From Aricia agestis (Eukaryota; Arthropoda; Insecta; Lepidoptera; Lycaenidae): a stretch of DNA of 64,000 nt. The stretch is taken from assembly GCF_905147365.1 (NCBI RefSeq), contig NC_056416.1, forward strand, positions 1,880,001-1,944,000. Reading direction: 5' to 3'. Below, piece after piece: positions 35,738 to 47,527 of the stretch. The notes beneath the pieces are model-generated. The model worked only from the letters and a program-made list of their open reading frames with translations. It was not told the origin of the DNA and did no database searches. Each line of letters opens with the position of its first letter. The stretch's first letter is position 1. The translations under genes and the position numbers were made by a program.

Positions 35738-36364
35738 GCTGGCCTTAAGTACCTTTGGCGCCAAAACAGATTTCATATCAAATATCGCGGTCAGGCTTCA
35801 CATTTTACAGCGGGCATGGCGGTATTAGCCGATCGAATAACATTACGGTAATAATAATCGAAAAACAAAATAGGTGATAGTAACCACTTTTATAACACCT
35901 TAAAATACTGAACACAACAATATAATATTTATTCAATCAATAAAAATATGCATATAATACACAATATATTATAACATTAAGTATATTATTTTATTTACAT
36001 AATAGATAACCCAACACATCAAAAAACTTGGCCATTCTCTGGCCAAATTTGGTCCAAGTTACACAAAAATTTGGTCCGGGGGCGTTAAGGTTGTTGCACC
36101 TGGCCCTGCGGCCGCATTCCTTTGACTCTAATCTGGTCCTCAAAAAAAAAGAGCCCTCTTTATCTATTTTTTTTTCTATCTCAAGGATTCGCTTCGAGTT
36201 TTTGTCTACGAAGTCGGGTTTGGGAGCTGCACTTTAAAAGTGAATCTGATTTATTTAGATTTACAAAAGTGTTATAATATTATAATAGTATTATAGTGTC
36301 ACAAATAGAACCAACTACCAACCATAACTCATAAGTAACTAATAATGATAGGTATTGTACAGGG

Positions 36365-36597
36365 CGTAGCAAAACAAAGACATAATACTTTAGGGTGTGT
36401 ATGAGTCCCTTGTTACATAGAGTTCACTGTGAAAGTAGCAGCGCTGAAAGATAAACTTTTTTAAAACTTTTACTATGACAGATTCATGACGCTGGGGCGC
36501 TTGCCTTTTTTGCTCTTTCAGCGCTGCTACTTTCACAATGAACTTTACATTATTATTATATATGTATTAAAGGACACATACGCACCCTAAATTACAG
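36365..36597. mobile_element. Palindromic MITE (GTTCACTGTGAAAG family)
   Basis: Outer inverted ends TTTAGGGTGTGTATGAGTCC / GGACACATACGCACCCTAAA enclose inner inverted arms AGTTCACTGTGAAAGTAGCA / TGCTACTTTCACAATGAACT. The same element, cut by the window edge, lies at 63790-64000. An isolated arm is at 16930. Confidence 0.8.
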
Positions 36598-37049
36598 CCT
36601 ATATTTTGAATAATATTTATGGCTCGTCTGACGTCTCGGCGGGGACACTACCGTGTCCCCACTCCCCAGATAAATAAAATGACGTAAATTTTAAGTAAGT
36701 ATAATCAAAAAACTTAAATATGGCGCAACTAATATCTTTTTTTTATAATTTAGAAGCTTTGTCAAGCGTCGTATTAATTAATTTAAATACTTGTAATGCC
36801 CGACCCAAAATGTTTAATCACTCTGTCGTACTTTATTAATAGTGTACAGTAAATAACATTTTCACTTTATCGAAATTAATTGTGACATTCAATTGATAGT
36901 TTATAATGAGGCAGGTTTGTCAACTTTCTTCCACAATCAATATTCCTAACACAGCGTTTAAAGCTTTTATTACGTTTATTACGACAGAATAAAAATGACA
37001 TAGGCTTTTAAATGCTTTTTCGAACAAATCAAGGACTTTGCTAAACAGT

Positions 37050-37385
37050 TAATTTCCTCGACTGTACACTGTTTTGCTATACAGTGTATGTGTGAAAATA
37101 ATATGTGGCATTTGGGGAGCGAGCTACGAGGCTAAAATGGTCACAGGAACAAAACACTGTATAACTATACAGTGTTTTGTTCCTGTCACAAAAGTGACAT
37201 TTTTAATTGGATTGAAGAAGACAAAACACTGTATACCTATTCAAAGCTTACACAGCATTTATTAGTAAGGGGGTAAATTTCCGAGCTTTCACTTAATTTC
37301 CCCGACTGTGCACTGTTTTGCTATCTGTATAAAATATGTGAAATGTGGCATTTGGGGCACGAGCGGCCAAATTAGCGGCCAGCCT
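37050..37385. repeat. Imperfect duplication with perfect 40-bp hairpin
   Basis: AATTTCCTCGACTGTACACTG... (37050) recurs as AATTTCCCCGACTGTGCACTG... (37297), each followed by GTGGCATTTGGGG and GAGC. Between them 37145-37184 is a perfect inverted repeat: AGGAACAAAACACTGTATA, loop AC, then its complement. Confidence 0.65.
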
Positions 37386-38289
37386 CGAAGTGTTAAGTAA
37401 ACAATACTTTTATAACACCTACTGAAATTATTATTGCTTGTAGAACTGATAATTCGATTATTTAAATTTCAAATGTGGAATAAATAAGTTTTTTTTTAAA
37501 CTTTTTCAGGATATGCTACTAGGTACCTCAGCTACTACACGTGCTCAATAATACTACAAAAATAGGGCCTAAAAAGTAGGGCCTTAAATCACGTTTTTGC
37601 CTGAATATTTAAATATGTCGACTATTAACAAAATTAAACGTGTACAAGTGTACATTACATTAATTTATTCAACAAATATTTGGTAACTCAATACTCTGAA
37701 TAACCACTTTAACGATCACAGGTGAACCACATTCGGTTTTAACCTTGGCTTTGACAGCTCACAGCTACTAACGAGTATTTGTTTGTTACTACTACTTCGG
37801 TTAATATTTTAATAATATTTTAACTATACTACACTACTAAGTATGTAAATTGTAATACAGACACTATGGTCCAGACTCCAGAGTCCAGGCCATAAGACAA
37901 GTTCAAAACTATATGAATGACAGAATAATATTATAACATTTTTATATTATACTAGTAGTTCCGGAGATTAGCGCGTTAAAACAAACAAACAAACTCTTCC
38001 GCTTTATAATATTAAGTAAGTATAGATATACGAAATTTTGATGTTACTTCTGTTCAACTATTAATATGAATAGGCCGTCATACGCTATAATAAACCTTAT
38101 GTATACGCTGATAGTTATTTGGAGGCGGAAAACAGGCTACATGCAGCAAAATTGACGGTTTCCTGGGATTTTTACGTCTCTGGTGAAAGATTTGTACACT
38201 TGTAGGCCTCATTTGGGGTTCATTGTTAAAACAGGTGGTACAATAACAACCATGTGTCCATGTCACCGTATTGAGCCTCAAGATTATGT

Positions 38290-38500
38290 ATAAAACTAGA
38301 TTACGCCCCGCAACTCCGTTTCGGCAAAATTCGTTTATGAGGAAACCATATTTTTTCCGGGATAAAGGTTTCCTGTGTCCTTTCCCGGGACTCAAAGTAT
38401 CTCGGCACAGTAAATTTCAGCAAAATCGGTTCAGCGGTCTGGGCGTGAAGAGGTGACAGACAGACGGATTTTACACTTTCTCATTGATAATACCAGTTAT
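38290..38500 (-). mobile_element. Dispersed lepidopteran repeat, partial
   Basis: Contains ACGCCCCGCAACTCCGTTTC, TTTCCGGGATAAAGG, TCCTTTCCCGGGACTC, GCAAAATCGGTTCAGCG and GACAGACAGACGG. This is the same family as 26411-26605. Confidence 0.65.
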
Positions 38501-40450
38501 AGATAGGCAAGGACTAGGTAATACGTTATATTATATTCAGAAGTCATTAACTTAAAGAGGTGCACAAAACCTGACTTTGTTCGTTTCTGAGTTCTTTTCA
38601 GAGGTGTCTAATCAAAAGGGTTAGCCCAAACAAAATCAACAACATTGTCTTCGCCAACAACTTTCTCAATAACGTAATAATTATTGTTGTCGCGATCAAC
38701 GGTGCTCTTATGGGGCTTGAAGGAATAATATTACCTATGTAATATGTTTAACAAATTAATAACAACATTAATCATGTGATAGCCTTGAAATTCGCCTTGA
38801 CTGCTTATTTGTATGTAAATTCATTTGTGAGAGTAAACACAATTATTTTAGTCGGTTTATTAAATAAAATATTTTGTTGCCATAGTCAGTACCGTGTACT
38901 TAAAGATAGTTACCCGGCTACGGCGATCCAAAAAGATGCACGAGAGAGTTCCTTAGCCATTGGGTACATAAATAATATACAATAAGTATAATATTACGTC
39001 AGTTTTTTTTTAATTAGCCTATCTCTTCCCACTGCTGGGCAAAGGCCTCCGCCAGTATCTTCCAATGTTCTCTCTCCTGCGCCACCGATAGCCAGGTCAC
39101 CAATAAAAAATTGGAAGTGTGTTTGTTTGCATTAAATATGAAGATATTGCAGAAACTACTGAGCCGATTTTGATAGTGCATAAACTAGTAGACACTTGGA
39201 AGGACATATTTTTATCGCTCGAAATAGTACGATTACCGCGGGATACGATTTTACGGAATCCGCGTCGTAAGAAATAAAATGTTCAACCTGGCTTTGCAGT
39301 CTTCTAACTTTACCGGTTACTTAATTATAAAAACCACTGCAGTCTCAACGATAAGCCGAACTAATGGCCCGTTTGCGTCATTATCTAGTCGATAAGGTAT
39401 CGACAACTTCATTAAATAATCGGAAATCGTGGTGCAACGAAATTACGCTTTTTCATTTTGGAATTGAGACGGGGCAGCAGTAATTATTAATACAATAAAC
39501 ACTCCTTATGTATGAAAGCGAATAAATAATGCTACACCGATTTCGGCGTCGCGTCGGTGGTAAGTTTCGATGGAAAAACACCACAGAAAACATGTTATAG
39601 TGTCCAAGTGTGTGCGCAGTACTCGGGGACACTCGATAGGGAATAATCCATCATCATTGGCAGGAGAGCACAGGATCGACGCTTTATTATGTCCAGCCTA
39701 AAGCATTGATCAGCTTTCTTGTTAGACAATAGGGTGATCAATGATCATCCTGCATTGTCGTAACCAAATTATGGATCTTCGAGAAATAATATTGAAACCC
39801 AGACACCATGTCAAAAGGTTATTGTGGCTGGCTAATGCTGTGTAATGTCTTGGCTGCACAGGAGTCGGTCGCACTGGTGGGTTATTATTGGCCAAATGAT
39901 AGAAAGACATACATCTTAGTCCTAATAGATAGGAACTTAAAACCTAAAAGGGTTTTAAGTTCCTATCTACACATTCATTACATCAATCATGAATGGTTAG
40001 CATTTCGTTGAAAATATATTTTAGTAGAAGATATTATTTTGTTTCGGATTCACCACTAGCCAGTTACCGCTCACCACAATCAAGCAATGTGTACATCTAT
40101 AATTTTGGCGGTAAATATGTGAAAAACCCGAAATAAGACGGTAGTTGGATTAAAACCCTTTTTAGGTTTGTCACCTTAGGACAAGCGGTGAGTACCAGTG
40201 ATTTGCTAATCTAGAATAATGTATATTACATTAATTACTTATGACTAGGAATTGTAATCAATTCCGGGTAGAGTCCACCTTATTTAAGATAAGATACCTA
40301 GTTTTAACAATTTTTTACTCGGCGGCCGGTGTCCGTTAGATCAACAGTCGACACCTAAAGAGGCAAACGCACACATACGTCGAGACGTAAACACGCAAAT
40401 CATGCTTCTATGTTGTGCACGAATTCTAACGCTAGTTTATAAAAACTCAC
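38501..40450 (-). other. Candidate start of intron 1 of the Outspread-like gene
   Basis: Downstream of the exon ending at 40451 on the minus strand. No further exon of the gene (for example a PH-domain exon) was recognised here or further left. Frames at 39722-40011 show no motif. The intron therefore appears long, perhaps running out of the window. Confidence 0.4.
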
Positions 40451-40567
40451 CCGATTAGATTCCAACGCCTCGGCGCTGTGCTCCTCCTTCTGCCTGAAGC
40501 AGTTGGTGCACTTGCTCTTGTTGAAGATGTTGGGAGCGAACTTCCGGCAATCCGAGCGACCAGACAT
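40451..40567 (-). CDS. osp: Outspread/MPRIP-like protein, first coding exon
   Basis: This minus-strand exon encodes 39 residues starting with ATG at 40567, and ends at a strong splice donor (CGG|GTGAGT, complement of 40445-40453). The peptide has CRKFAPNIFNKSKC, TNCFRQKEEHSAEALE. This matches the conserved N-terminal cysteine motif of Drosophila Outspread and vertebrate MPRIP (C-x13-C-x2-C spacing), which precedes PH domains in proteins that bind actin and myosin phosphatase. Only this exon is in view. The length is an exact multiple of three (phase 0). Overlapping frames on the opposite strand are shadows. The family call is confident from the motif; orthology to osp specifically is inferred. 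Confidence 0.85.
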
Positions 40568-41060
40568 TGTCAAAGGTCAGGGAGAACCTCGTGGTCACTA
40601 TGTCACCGTGCACAGCATGTTGATGCTGTAACACCAACACTCGTATTCGCCTCAACACGTAGTTTATCACGCGCGCACCCACGGCTATCGAAATCACTAG
40701 TCAGCAGTATCGTCACCGACACAAACACAACACACTCTCCCCCGGGAAGCCGAAGGAGTCGACCGATCGCGTAAACAATAATCGAAATCGCGACAAAATA
40801 AACATCGATTTTATAGCGAACACGCGGAGCACGACCGCGCGACGGCACGACAGCCCGGCCACATTACATCTGATAGAAAACCAAGCGGCAACACAAGCAG
40901 CGCGGCAGGGTTGTTGTTTTACAACTTCTCTTTTCATGTACAGCGTAAATTATGCGCCGCTGTAGTAGTAATTTGTATGCGTGTGAGTGGCGTTTTGTTT
41001 CTCTCTTACACCTATATAAATTCAGGTTGTCTGTCACCGTCGAATATTTCATTAATAGAA
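40568..41060 (-). promoter_or_regulatory. Probable 5' leader and promoter region of the Outspread-like gene
   Basis: Upstream of the ATG, base composition is CpG-rich compared with the surroundings (GGCACGACAGCCCGGCC, CGCGGAGCACGACCGCGCGA). No TATA box was identified. The first exon with its ATG and this CpG-rich stretch suggest the transcription start is nearby, but it cannot be placed. Confidence 0.4.
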
Positions 41061-41729
41061 AAGCCTACATAACGACATCTATTGACAAGTGTAGTAACTA
41101 AAGACAATTCTATATAAAGTAATGACTTAGTAGTTTCTGTTAATTCCGATAGATGTCTATAAATATTGTTACTGCGTATTTAATATTATTGTTAAGTTTT
41201 ATGGAATGAAAGGAATCGCGAAGTCCCGAAATTTATAGGAAATTATACAATATTATTTATGTTGACGCTTTTAAAATACAAGATCTATCTGGATATTCAT
41301 ATTTCATGCACTGTGCAAGCAATATTGTGGTCCGGACTCTGGTCTCTGACGCGGTTTTTCATTTTTATGGTTCCGTACCCAAATGGTAAAAACGGGACCC
41401 TATTACTAAGACTTCGTTGTTTTAATTTAATATTATGACTTATAGCTTTATCGGCATCTAGAACTGCCCCAGGGCAGGGTAGGCCGTAGGTCTAATAGAC
41501 ACAAAAATTGCCGAAGTTTAAATTACTAGTTATACATAGCAGTTAGTAGTTACGTATTACTACTCGTAGTACTTAGATAACCGGTTTTGTTTGATTATTT
41601 CCTTCTCCATTCGGCCTGCCCTTCCTGCCCTGCCCCGGGGACCGGGGTAGTTCTAACTTCTAGATGCCGAAAACGCTATTAGATCGTCTTGCAAGTCTTG
41701 CAACCTGCCTGTGTTACCACATACCTGTG
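41061..41729. other. Intergenic DNA between divergent genes
   Basis: Contains a TATGGTTCCGTACCC motif (41368) of a common repeat. It also has a loose inverted pair: TCTAGAACTGCCCCAGGGCAG (41458) and CTGCCCTGCCCCGGGGACCG..GTTCTAACTTCTAGA (41624-41665). No gene. Confidence 0.4.
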
Positions 41730-41733
41730 TTAA

Positions 41734-42207
41734 GAGGATACACCAGGGGCTAGAGAAATGAAAAAAAGTACGTGTAATATCTATAGCTGTCTCCCTTACC
41801 TCAAGCCTATACCGCAGAACGCGATAGAGACAACTGCAGAAAATCCAGAAAATCAACGATTCGTTGTCCCCTGATTCCTTCTCCAAAACTTAACCGATTT
41901 AAGTACTTTTTTCATTAAAGATTAAAAAAAGGCTTGAACTGTGTTCCTATGTTTTGCTTTTTTTGTATAATCTAGCCAAATCTGTTTTCTGGACATTTGA
42001 ACACAGCGGAAAATCTGGCCATTTTTTTGGGTTTTTGAACGTTCATAATCTTATTTAATAATTAAATTATGAAAAAAAAAGAAAACATAGGGACATTGTA
42101 TTAGTGGCCGTAGATATTCAGGAAAAAAATTATAACTCTACTAGCATTATCCAGGGAGGCAACAGGGGACAACGTTTGTATGGAAAAAAGGGCGGTGTGG
42201 ACTCCTC
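41734..42207. mobile_element. TTAA-flanked MITE, copy B
   Basis: Bounded by TTAA at 41730-41733 and 42208-42211. It starts GAGGATACACCAGGGGC and ends GGTGTGGACTCCTC. It is the reverse-complement partner of 14421-14884 with high similarity over the whole length (474 versus 464 bp). Confidence 0.8.
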
Positions 42208-42290
42208 TTAAACATGTATTAAATGGTTTACCTGCAACAGTTTAATGGTAGATTTTTGACGGTTCCTTGTACCATTGTACTGATGTATAT

Positions 42291-43024
42291 GTTAGGCTCA
42301 AAGACCGAAAACGCTCGGTGAGCGAAAAATGGCTCACAACGCGTTGTGGTAATAGTGAAACGGCCACGACGCGTTCTGGTAATCACAGAAATACCACAAA
42401 GCGAAATTCGTGTCGTGGCTGACGTGCTATTCGACCACAACGCGTTGCGGTAATCGAATAAACCATGACGCATTCTGCGGGGCTAAAATGGTCACATTTA
42501 GCAATTCCTCTCAATCAATTCAGCAAATGAATTGTCAAAACTGTCAAACTGACAAATGTCAAATCAGTAGAAAACTACAGAAATGATTTGCAAGCAGAGT
42601 TGCATTTTGCGATTTTAGAAAAATGAATCATATTATGATTCATAACATGATTCTTCAAAGCGACCATTTTAGCCCCTCCAAGCATTCAAAAACAGCCACG
42701 ACGCGAATTCGTTCTAATGAAAACGGCCACGACGCGTTCTGAAACCAGGCCGTGTTACGCAGGAGTAATTTTATAGCGCCCAAGTGTGTGCGCAATACAC
42801 AAGAGCACTCTGGTTTCTGGCTGTTTTTAAATGCTCAGAACGCGTCATGGCTTTTCTCGATTACCACAACCCGTTGTGGTCCGTCAGCCACGGCCCACGA
42901 CACGAATTTCGCTATGTGGTATTTCTGTGATTACCAGAACGCGTCGTGGCCGTTTTCACTATGACCACAACGCGTTGTGAGCCATTTTTTCGCTCACTGA
43001 GCGTTTTCAGTCTTTGAGCGTAAC
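42291..43024. mobile_element. Fold-back element with about 190-bp inverted arms, interrupted by a MITE
   Basis: Left arm GTTAGGCTCAAAGACCGAAA... and right arm (inverted) GTTACGCTCAAAGACTGAAA... pair for about 190 bp. Each arm holds repeated ACGCGT-centred words (CACAACGCGTTGTGG, CACGACGCGTTCTGG). The left arm is followed at 42479-42676 by a copy of the 200-bp MITE, which splits a CATGACGCATTCTG copy. No transposase frame. Confidence 0.8.
42479..42676. mobile_element. MITE copy C, nested in the fold-back element
   Basis: Complete termini GGGGCTAAAATGGTCAC and GCGACCATTTTAGCCCC. Being inside the fold-back element, it inserted later. It provides a clean boundary definition for the family (198 bp). 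Confidence 0.8.
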
Positions 43025-43026
43025 AT

Positions 43027-44029
43027 CTATACTAATATTATAATTGGGAAGAGTTTGTTTGTTTGTTTGTTTGAACGCGCTAATCTCAGGAACTACTGGT
43101 CCGATTTGAAAAAATATTTTAGTGTTAGATAGCCCATTTATCGCGGAAGGCTATAGGCTATATTTTATAACTCTAATACTAATAGGAGCAAAGAAATAGA
43201 GGAAAGTGTGGAAAAAAACGGCAGAAATTATTTAAAATTGCCTTTTTGAACGCGTTAATCTCAGGAATTACTGGTCCGATTTGAAAAATTCTTTCAGTGT
43301 TAGATAGCCCATTTACCGAGAAAGGCTAAAAGATATATTTTATCACGCTAAGACTAATAGGAGCGAAGAAATAGAGAAAAATGTGTAAAAAATGGGGAAA
43401 ATTTTTGAAAGGGCTTATTTGAACGCGCTAATCTCAAGAACTACTGGTCCGATTTGAAAAAATCTTTCAGTGTTAGATAGCCCATTTATAAAGAAAGGCT
43501 ATAAGTTATATTTTATCACGCTAAGACTAACAGGAGCGGAGAAATATAGAAAAATGTGGAAAAAAACGGGGAAATTATTTTAAAGGGCTTATAAGAAATT
43601 TTTCTATTATTTGGCACGGATAAGAAGTAGACCACGTGAAAGATCATAGGCTATTTGTCTGTGAAATATCTAATTTACGCGGGCGAAGCTGCGCGGAACG
43701 TTATATTTCTTGTGGTAACGACATCACGCGTAAACGGCTGGGCCCATTTTGCTCAAATACAAAATATCTCATACAATATGATACATTTTATCCCGGAAAA
43801 ATTTTATGATTCTCGCCTAAATTATTTAATCTATTTTGATGAAATTTGGCATGGAGAATGGAGATACTAATTTGAATCTGGGACAAGGAATGTTTTTTGC
43901 CCCGGAAAAATGTGCGGTTCCCACACAATATACTTTTCGGATTTGCGCGTAAACGACTCAATCGGTGTACGGGAACAACTATAAACTAAAGTCCACGCGG
44001 ACGAAGTCGCGGGCAACTGCTAGTATAAT
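43027..44029 (+). mobile_element. Dispersed lepidopteran element with three internal tandem units
   Basis: Starts ATCTATACTAATATTATAA, passes a (GTTT)n run, then has three units of about 175 bp starting at GAACGCGCTAATCTCAGGA (43073), 43249 and 43422. The 3' part ends with CCGGAAAAATGTGCGGTTCC and the terminal CGCGGACGAAGTCGCGGGC..ACTGCTAGT. The TATACTAATATTATAA start and the CTAGT end match the family at 56566-57198. No coding capacity. Confidence 0.75.
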
Positions 44030-44199
44030 ATATTACTGCGTAGCCGATAGCGCATCAACGGACGCATCCGCATCCGCATCCGCGGACAAGTCGTTAATGT
44101 GTAGAGGCTATAACGAACGCACCCGTAGTTTGAAAGCTGAAGTTGAAAGTTGACACTTGTCATTTGTCAGTTCACAATTGTCATTTGTCGAATTTCAAA

Positions 44200-44403
44200 T
44201 TCCAGTCTCCACTCCCTTTAGCTGGTCGCGTTACGTTTTGTCGGCGAATATTATATACTTTACTACCATGCTTTTAGTTACAATTCGTTCTGTAGAATAG
44301 TATTAAAAGCAAGATCCAAACAGAAGCACTTCATTCATCGCGAAGCCGACTCGAGTGTAACAAGTTCTCACTTCCATAACCAACAAGTTTCACACAAACC
44401 AAG
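44200..44403 (+). promoter_or_regulatory. Probable ACOX promoter and 5' untranslated exon
   Basis: A consensus-like donor AAG|GTAACG follows 44403, and a good acceptor (TTCTATCTTAG) sits at 44536, just before the ATG exon. A non-coding first exon ending at 44403 is therefore plausible. The stretch contains no in-frame upstream coding sequence. The start of transcription cannot be fixed; a TATATACTT sequence lies at 44252. Confidence 0.4.
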
Positions 44404-44537
44404 GTAACGTTTCGGCTAGAGGAGCAATCTTTTTATTATTTAAATTAGCTCGTGACATTTAATTATAATGAAGATGTTCCCTACTTCTGTAAGGTGTGGC
44501 ATACTTCTTGGTAATGTTTAGTTTATTCTATCTTAGA

Positions 44538-44666
44538 ATGGAGGACCTCAGTTTCGTTCCTGACCTCCCGACCGGGCCTCTGGACGTGTACAGAAGTACT
44601 TCTTCCTTCAATTGGAAACGCCTCAAATTGGCCCTTGAGGGCGACATCGAGTTGCTCAAACTTAAG
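44538..44666 (+). CDS. ACOX3: Acyl-CoA oxidase 3-like, coding exon 1
   Basis: Codes for residues 1-43 from ATG 44538. It includes GPLDVYR and the SFNWKRLKLALEG segment characteristic of the acyl-CoA oxidase N-terminus. The enzyme family oxidises acyl-CoA to trans-2-enoyl-CoA with FAD and passes electrons to oxygen in peroxisomes. The ACOX3/pristanoyl type handles branched substrates. The exon ends phase 0 at AAG|GTACAT. The acceptor TTAG right before AATGG supports this start. The family call rests on all seven exons together; the exact paralogue is inferred from the later exons. Confidence 0.85.
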
Positions 44667-46129
44667 GTACATCATTTATTATCTTCTTGATACATTTTTT
44701 AAAACTAGGCAAACATTAATTTAAATATTGAACAAATAAAAAAGGAACCTAATTAATTTACATTTACAAAAAATTACTTTTACTCAATTTTTTCGTTAAG
44801 TAATTAATATTAATTTTATTACAATTTAAGAAAATTACAATAACATTAATATTATTTTATAAAAAAGGGAGTGTTTTTTTGGAAATATATGATAGTTTTA
44901 TCAACTAAATTATATTTTATTATAATTAAACCCTTTGATCGTGGAAAACGAGACACAATAGAATTTCTATTGTGTCTCAGTCACCGGTGACAAATTGATG
45001 AATTACAGTGTAAACTCTAAGTATATAACGACACTGAAGGGACCATGCATTTTATGACGTTATATGGAGTTGTCGTTAAATGGAGAGAAGAAAAATCAAT
45101 ACTTTTCTGTCATTATACAGTGATTTTCTTTTACTAACCGTATTTACAGTTTGAAAGTTTATGTAACTATAACTGAGAATATTATGATAACAAATAGATA
45201 TTAATAATCCATGATTCCTTATTATTAGTTAGGGACTAGGGTCTAAAAAAACCTACACATGCAATCAATCTCAATTTGTAAACAAAAGGACTAATTTCTT
45301 AGAAAGTTTTGTATGCATGATGCCGAAAGTCGAATTTATCACAGGCTAGAATAACAATGCGACAAAAAAACGTACACAGCTGTGCAGTTTTTAATAATTT
45401 TAGTAATTTAAAAACTTTTTATTGTTCAATTGTTGTAATGCTGATGTTATTGGGAGTGGGTGTGATGCTATGTAGAGTGTACCATTTTATGGTAGACAAG
45501 CTAAACCAACCAAAGTCAACTGATTTCGATGCTTTAGAGAGTTTGTTGTTAAATAGTTACATGGAGTTTACACTGTAATTGCATGCAACTAGTTTTTTTC
45601 TATTGAATATTTTAGTCAATTAATTTTCTGTTTTTTTTTTAAACAAATAATAAAACTAGGTATTTTTAATTTTTACTTTTGTTTATTAGAGTTATTATTC
45701 AACTTCTTTTGAATGATAATAGAATATAATAGAAAATAGTTTATTTGTGAAAGCAGCTGCAATCTTGAAACTTAAAGTGTTATAAACAGAAAACAGGGGA
45801 AAAATATGTACAATTAGGTGTTCTTAGGGCATACAGCTGTTTATTAATATCATAATCATAATTTAATTTGCTAGAATATGGTAACAAATTGATGTTAGCA
45901 TTAAATATTAGAGAACACATATTCTGCTAAAAGCATGCAAATGTTTATATCTTAAGTGCTAATTAGTTACAAAATTTATCACAAGAATAACATTTTAAAA
46001 TAAGTAAATCCTCAAGATATTTCTTACATTACATGATAATACTTAATTAGAAAATAATTTTGTTGCCCTGATCATCTTACTGTATACACATATAACGATA
46101 AGTATAATAAAGTTAAATTATGTTTTTAG

Positions 46130-46291
46130 TACAAAATATGGCAGACTTTGGAGAAAGACCCTCTCTTTGCTCATCCAGTCGAAACACCATCAATACAGGA
46201 ACAGCAAAGAATTACGCAGCTGCAGCTGAAGAAAATCAATGAATATAAGTTCATCTCTAACGAGATGTTCAATGCCAGTTACAGCAAGAGA
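46130..46291 (+). CDS. ACOX3: Acyl-CoA oxidase 3-like, coding exon 2
   Basis: Codes for residues 44-97 after the acceptor TGTTTTTAG, ending AGA|GTAAGT in phase 0. It contains KIWQTLEKDPLF, the conserved WxxLexDPlF motif of acyl-CoA oxidases, followed by a hydrophilic helix (ITQLQLKKINEY). It adds 54 codons without a shift in frame. The intron before it (1463 bp) has no recognised insertions. Confidence 0.92.
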
Positions 46292-46433
46292 GTAAGTAGA
46301 AAAATCATAATCCTATGTCTGTTATTCTTATTCAAGCTTGGCAGATAGTGGCAGGTTTTTCGGTATTTTGTTCTGTTCCGGAAAGATAAGGTAAAAAATC
46401 TAAATTTTTCTTTTTCTATTATAAGCTCTATTT

Positions 46434-46641
46434 CATGGGTTCCCAAAATTGTTTTGTCTACTGCCCACTTTGAAAACAAATTATGTTTTAACACCCCCAT
46501 TTTTTCAATTTAAAATGCATCTAGATGAAATAAATCAACCCTGAAGCCTACACAACACCCCTATTTATTTTCTGGGTCCCACACCTCTTTAGACCTTCAG
46601 CGCCCATAAGGGGGAGTTATCGCCCACTTTGGGAAATACTG
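46434..46641. mobile_element. hAT-type MITE with 8-bp target duplication
   Basis: Flanked by CTCTATTT on both sides (46426-46433, 46642-46649). It ends GGGAAATACTG; the start CATGGGTTCCC has one change from CAG. It lies in intron 2 of the acyl-CoA oxidase gene. Confidence 0.8.
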
Positions 46642-46871
46642 CTCTATTTGCACTTCCATTTTTTTCATTTCATTTAAAATTTCGTATTTAATTGAGTCAA
46701 GGACTTTTGAGATTAAAGATGAGAGGTAATGTTTTCATATAAAGTGTAATCTTTATTTCCTCTATTGATAATAAAATTTTATTTTTTGATGTATTCACCA
46801 CATATTTCAACAAATGAAACTCAAAATGAAGTGATAAGGTTTAATCATACAGCAGTCTATACTCTATAATT

Positions 46872-47114
46872 CAGGGTTTCTCAAACTTTCGGCTCCATGA
46901 ACCCCTATTAATATTTCCAGGTGACAGCGAACCCCTAAGTAATAAAATCCCTCCCCCCTCCAAGAAAATAAAAAATGAAGAAAACTGTTGAAGAAAACAA
47001 GGTTTTTATTTGAATAAAAGGTAACATATTATTATAAAGCCCAAAAGCCTCGCATGCCTTCCACTTATCAAGCCACAATTACGGAAATCGCGTACCCCGC
47101 TTTGAGAAACACTG
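46872..47114. mobile_element. hAT-type MITE, imperfect target duplication
   Basis: Termini CAGGGTTTCTCAAACTTT and GCTTTGAGAAACACTG are near-perfect inverted repeats. The flanks CTCTATAA/TT (left) and CTCTATAT (right) are related but not identical. It is also in intron 2. Confidence 0.7.
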
Positions 47115-47124
47115 CTCTATATCT

Positions 47125-47290
47125 TATAACTTTAAACGAGCAATTCTTGTATATATATATCAACGATTTTCATGAAATTTAGTATATAGGGGGTTTTGGG
47201 GGCGATAAATCGATCTAGCTAGGAATCATTTTTAGAAAATTTCATTTTCATAGAATACCGAGCAAAGCTCGGTCAAATAGCTAGTGAATG
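47125..47290. repeat. Dispersed repeat with CGAGCTTTGCTCGG end, copy B
   Basis: Reverse-strand partner of 19930-20440: TTTAAACGAGCAATTCTTGTA, GATAAATCGATCTAGCTAGG and ACCGAGCAAAGCTCGGT occur within 160 bp. It sits in intron 2. Confidence 0.6.
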
Positions 47291-47527
47291 ACTAATTGTA
47301 TTAATTGAAAGCAACCAATATAGCTAGCTAAATTTTCATCACAACTATATATTTAAAGTTATAATATAGCTGAATATGTGCTTTTATCTTGGTCAATGTA
47401 CTATATTTCGTAAATAAAAACTGTAGCAAAAATATTTTTGATAATAGCTCATAGAAGTAAACTAGTTCTTAGAAAATGTATGAAAGCAGATGCAGAGGTA
47501 ATTGTTGTAAAATATAATTTGTTACAG

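Noticed and set aside
40478..40774. 98-codon frame on the plus strand
   Set aside because: It is antisense to the Outspread-like first exon and its CpG-rich leader; it has no motif of its own.
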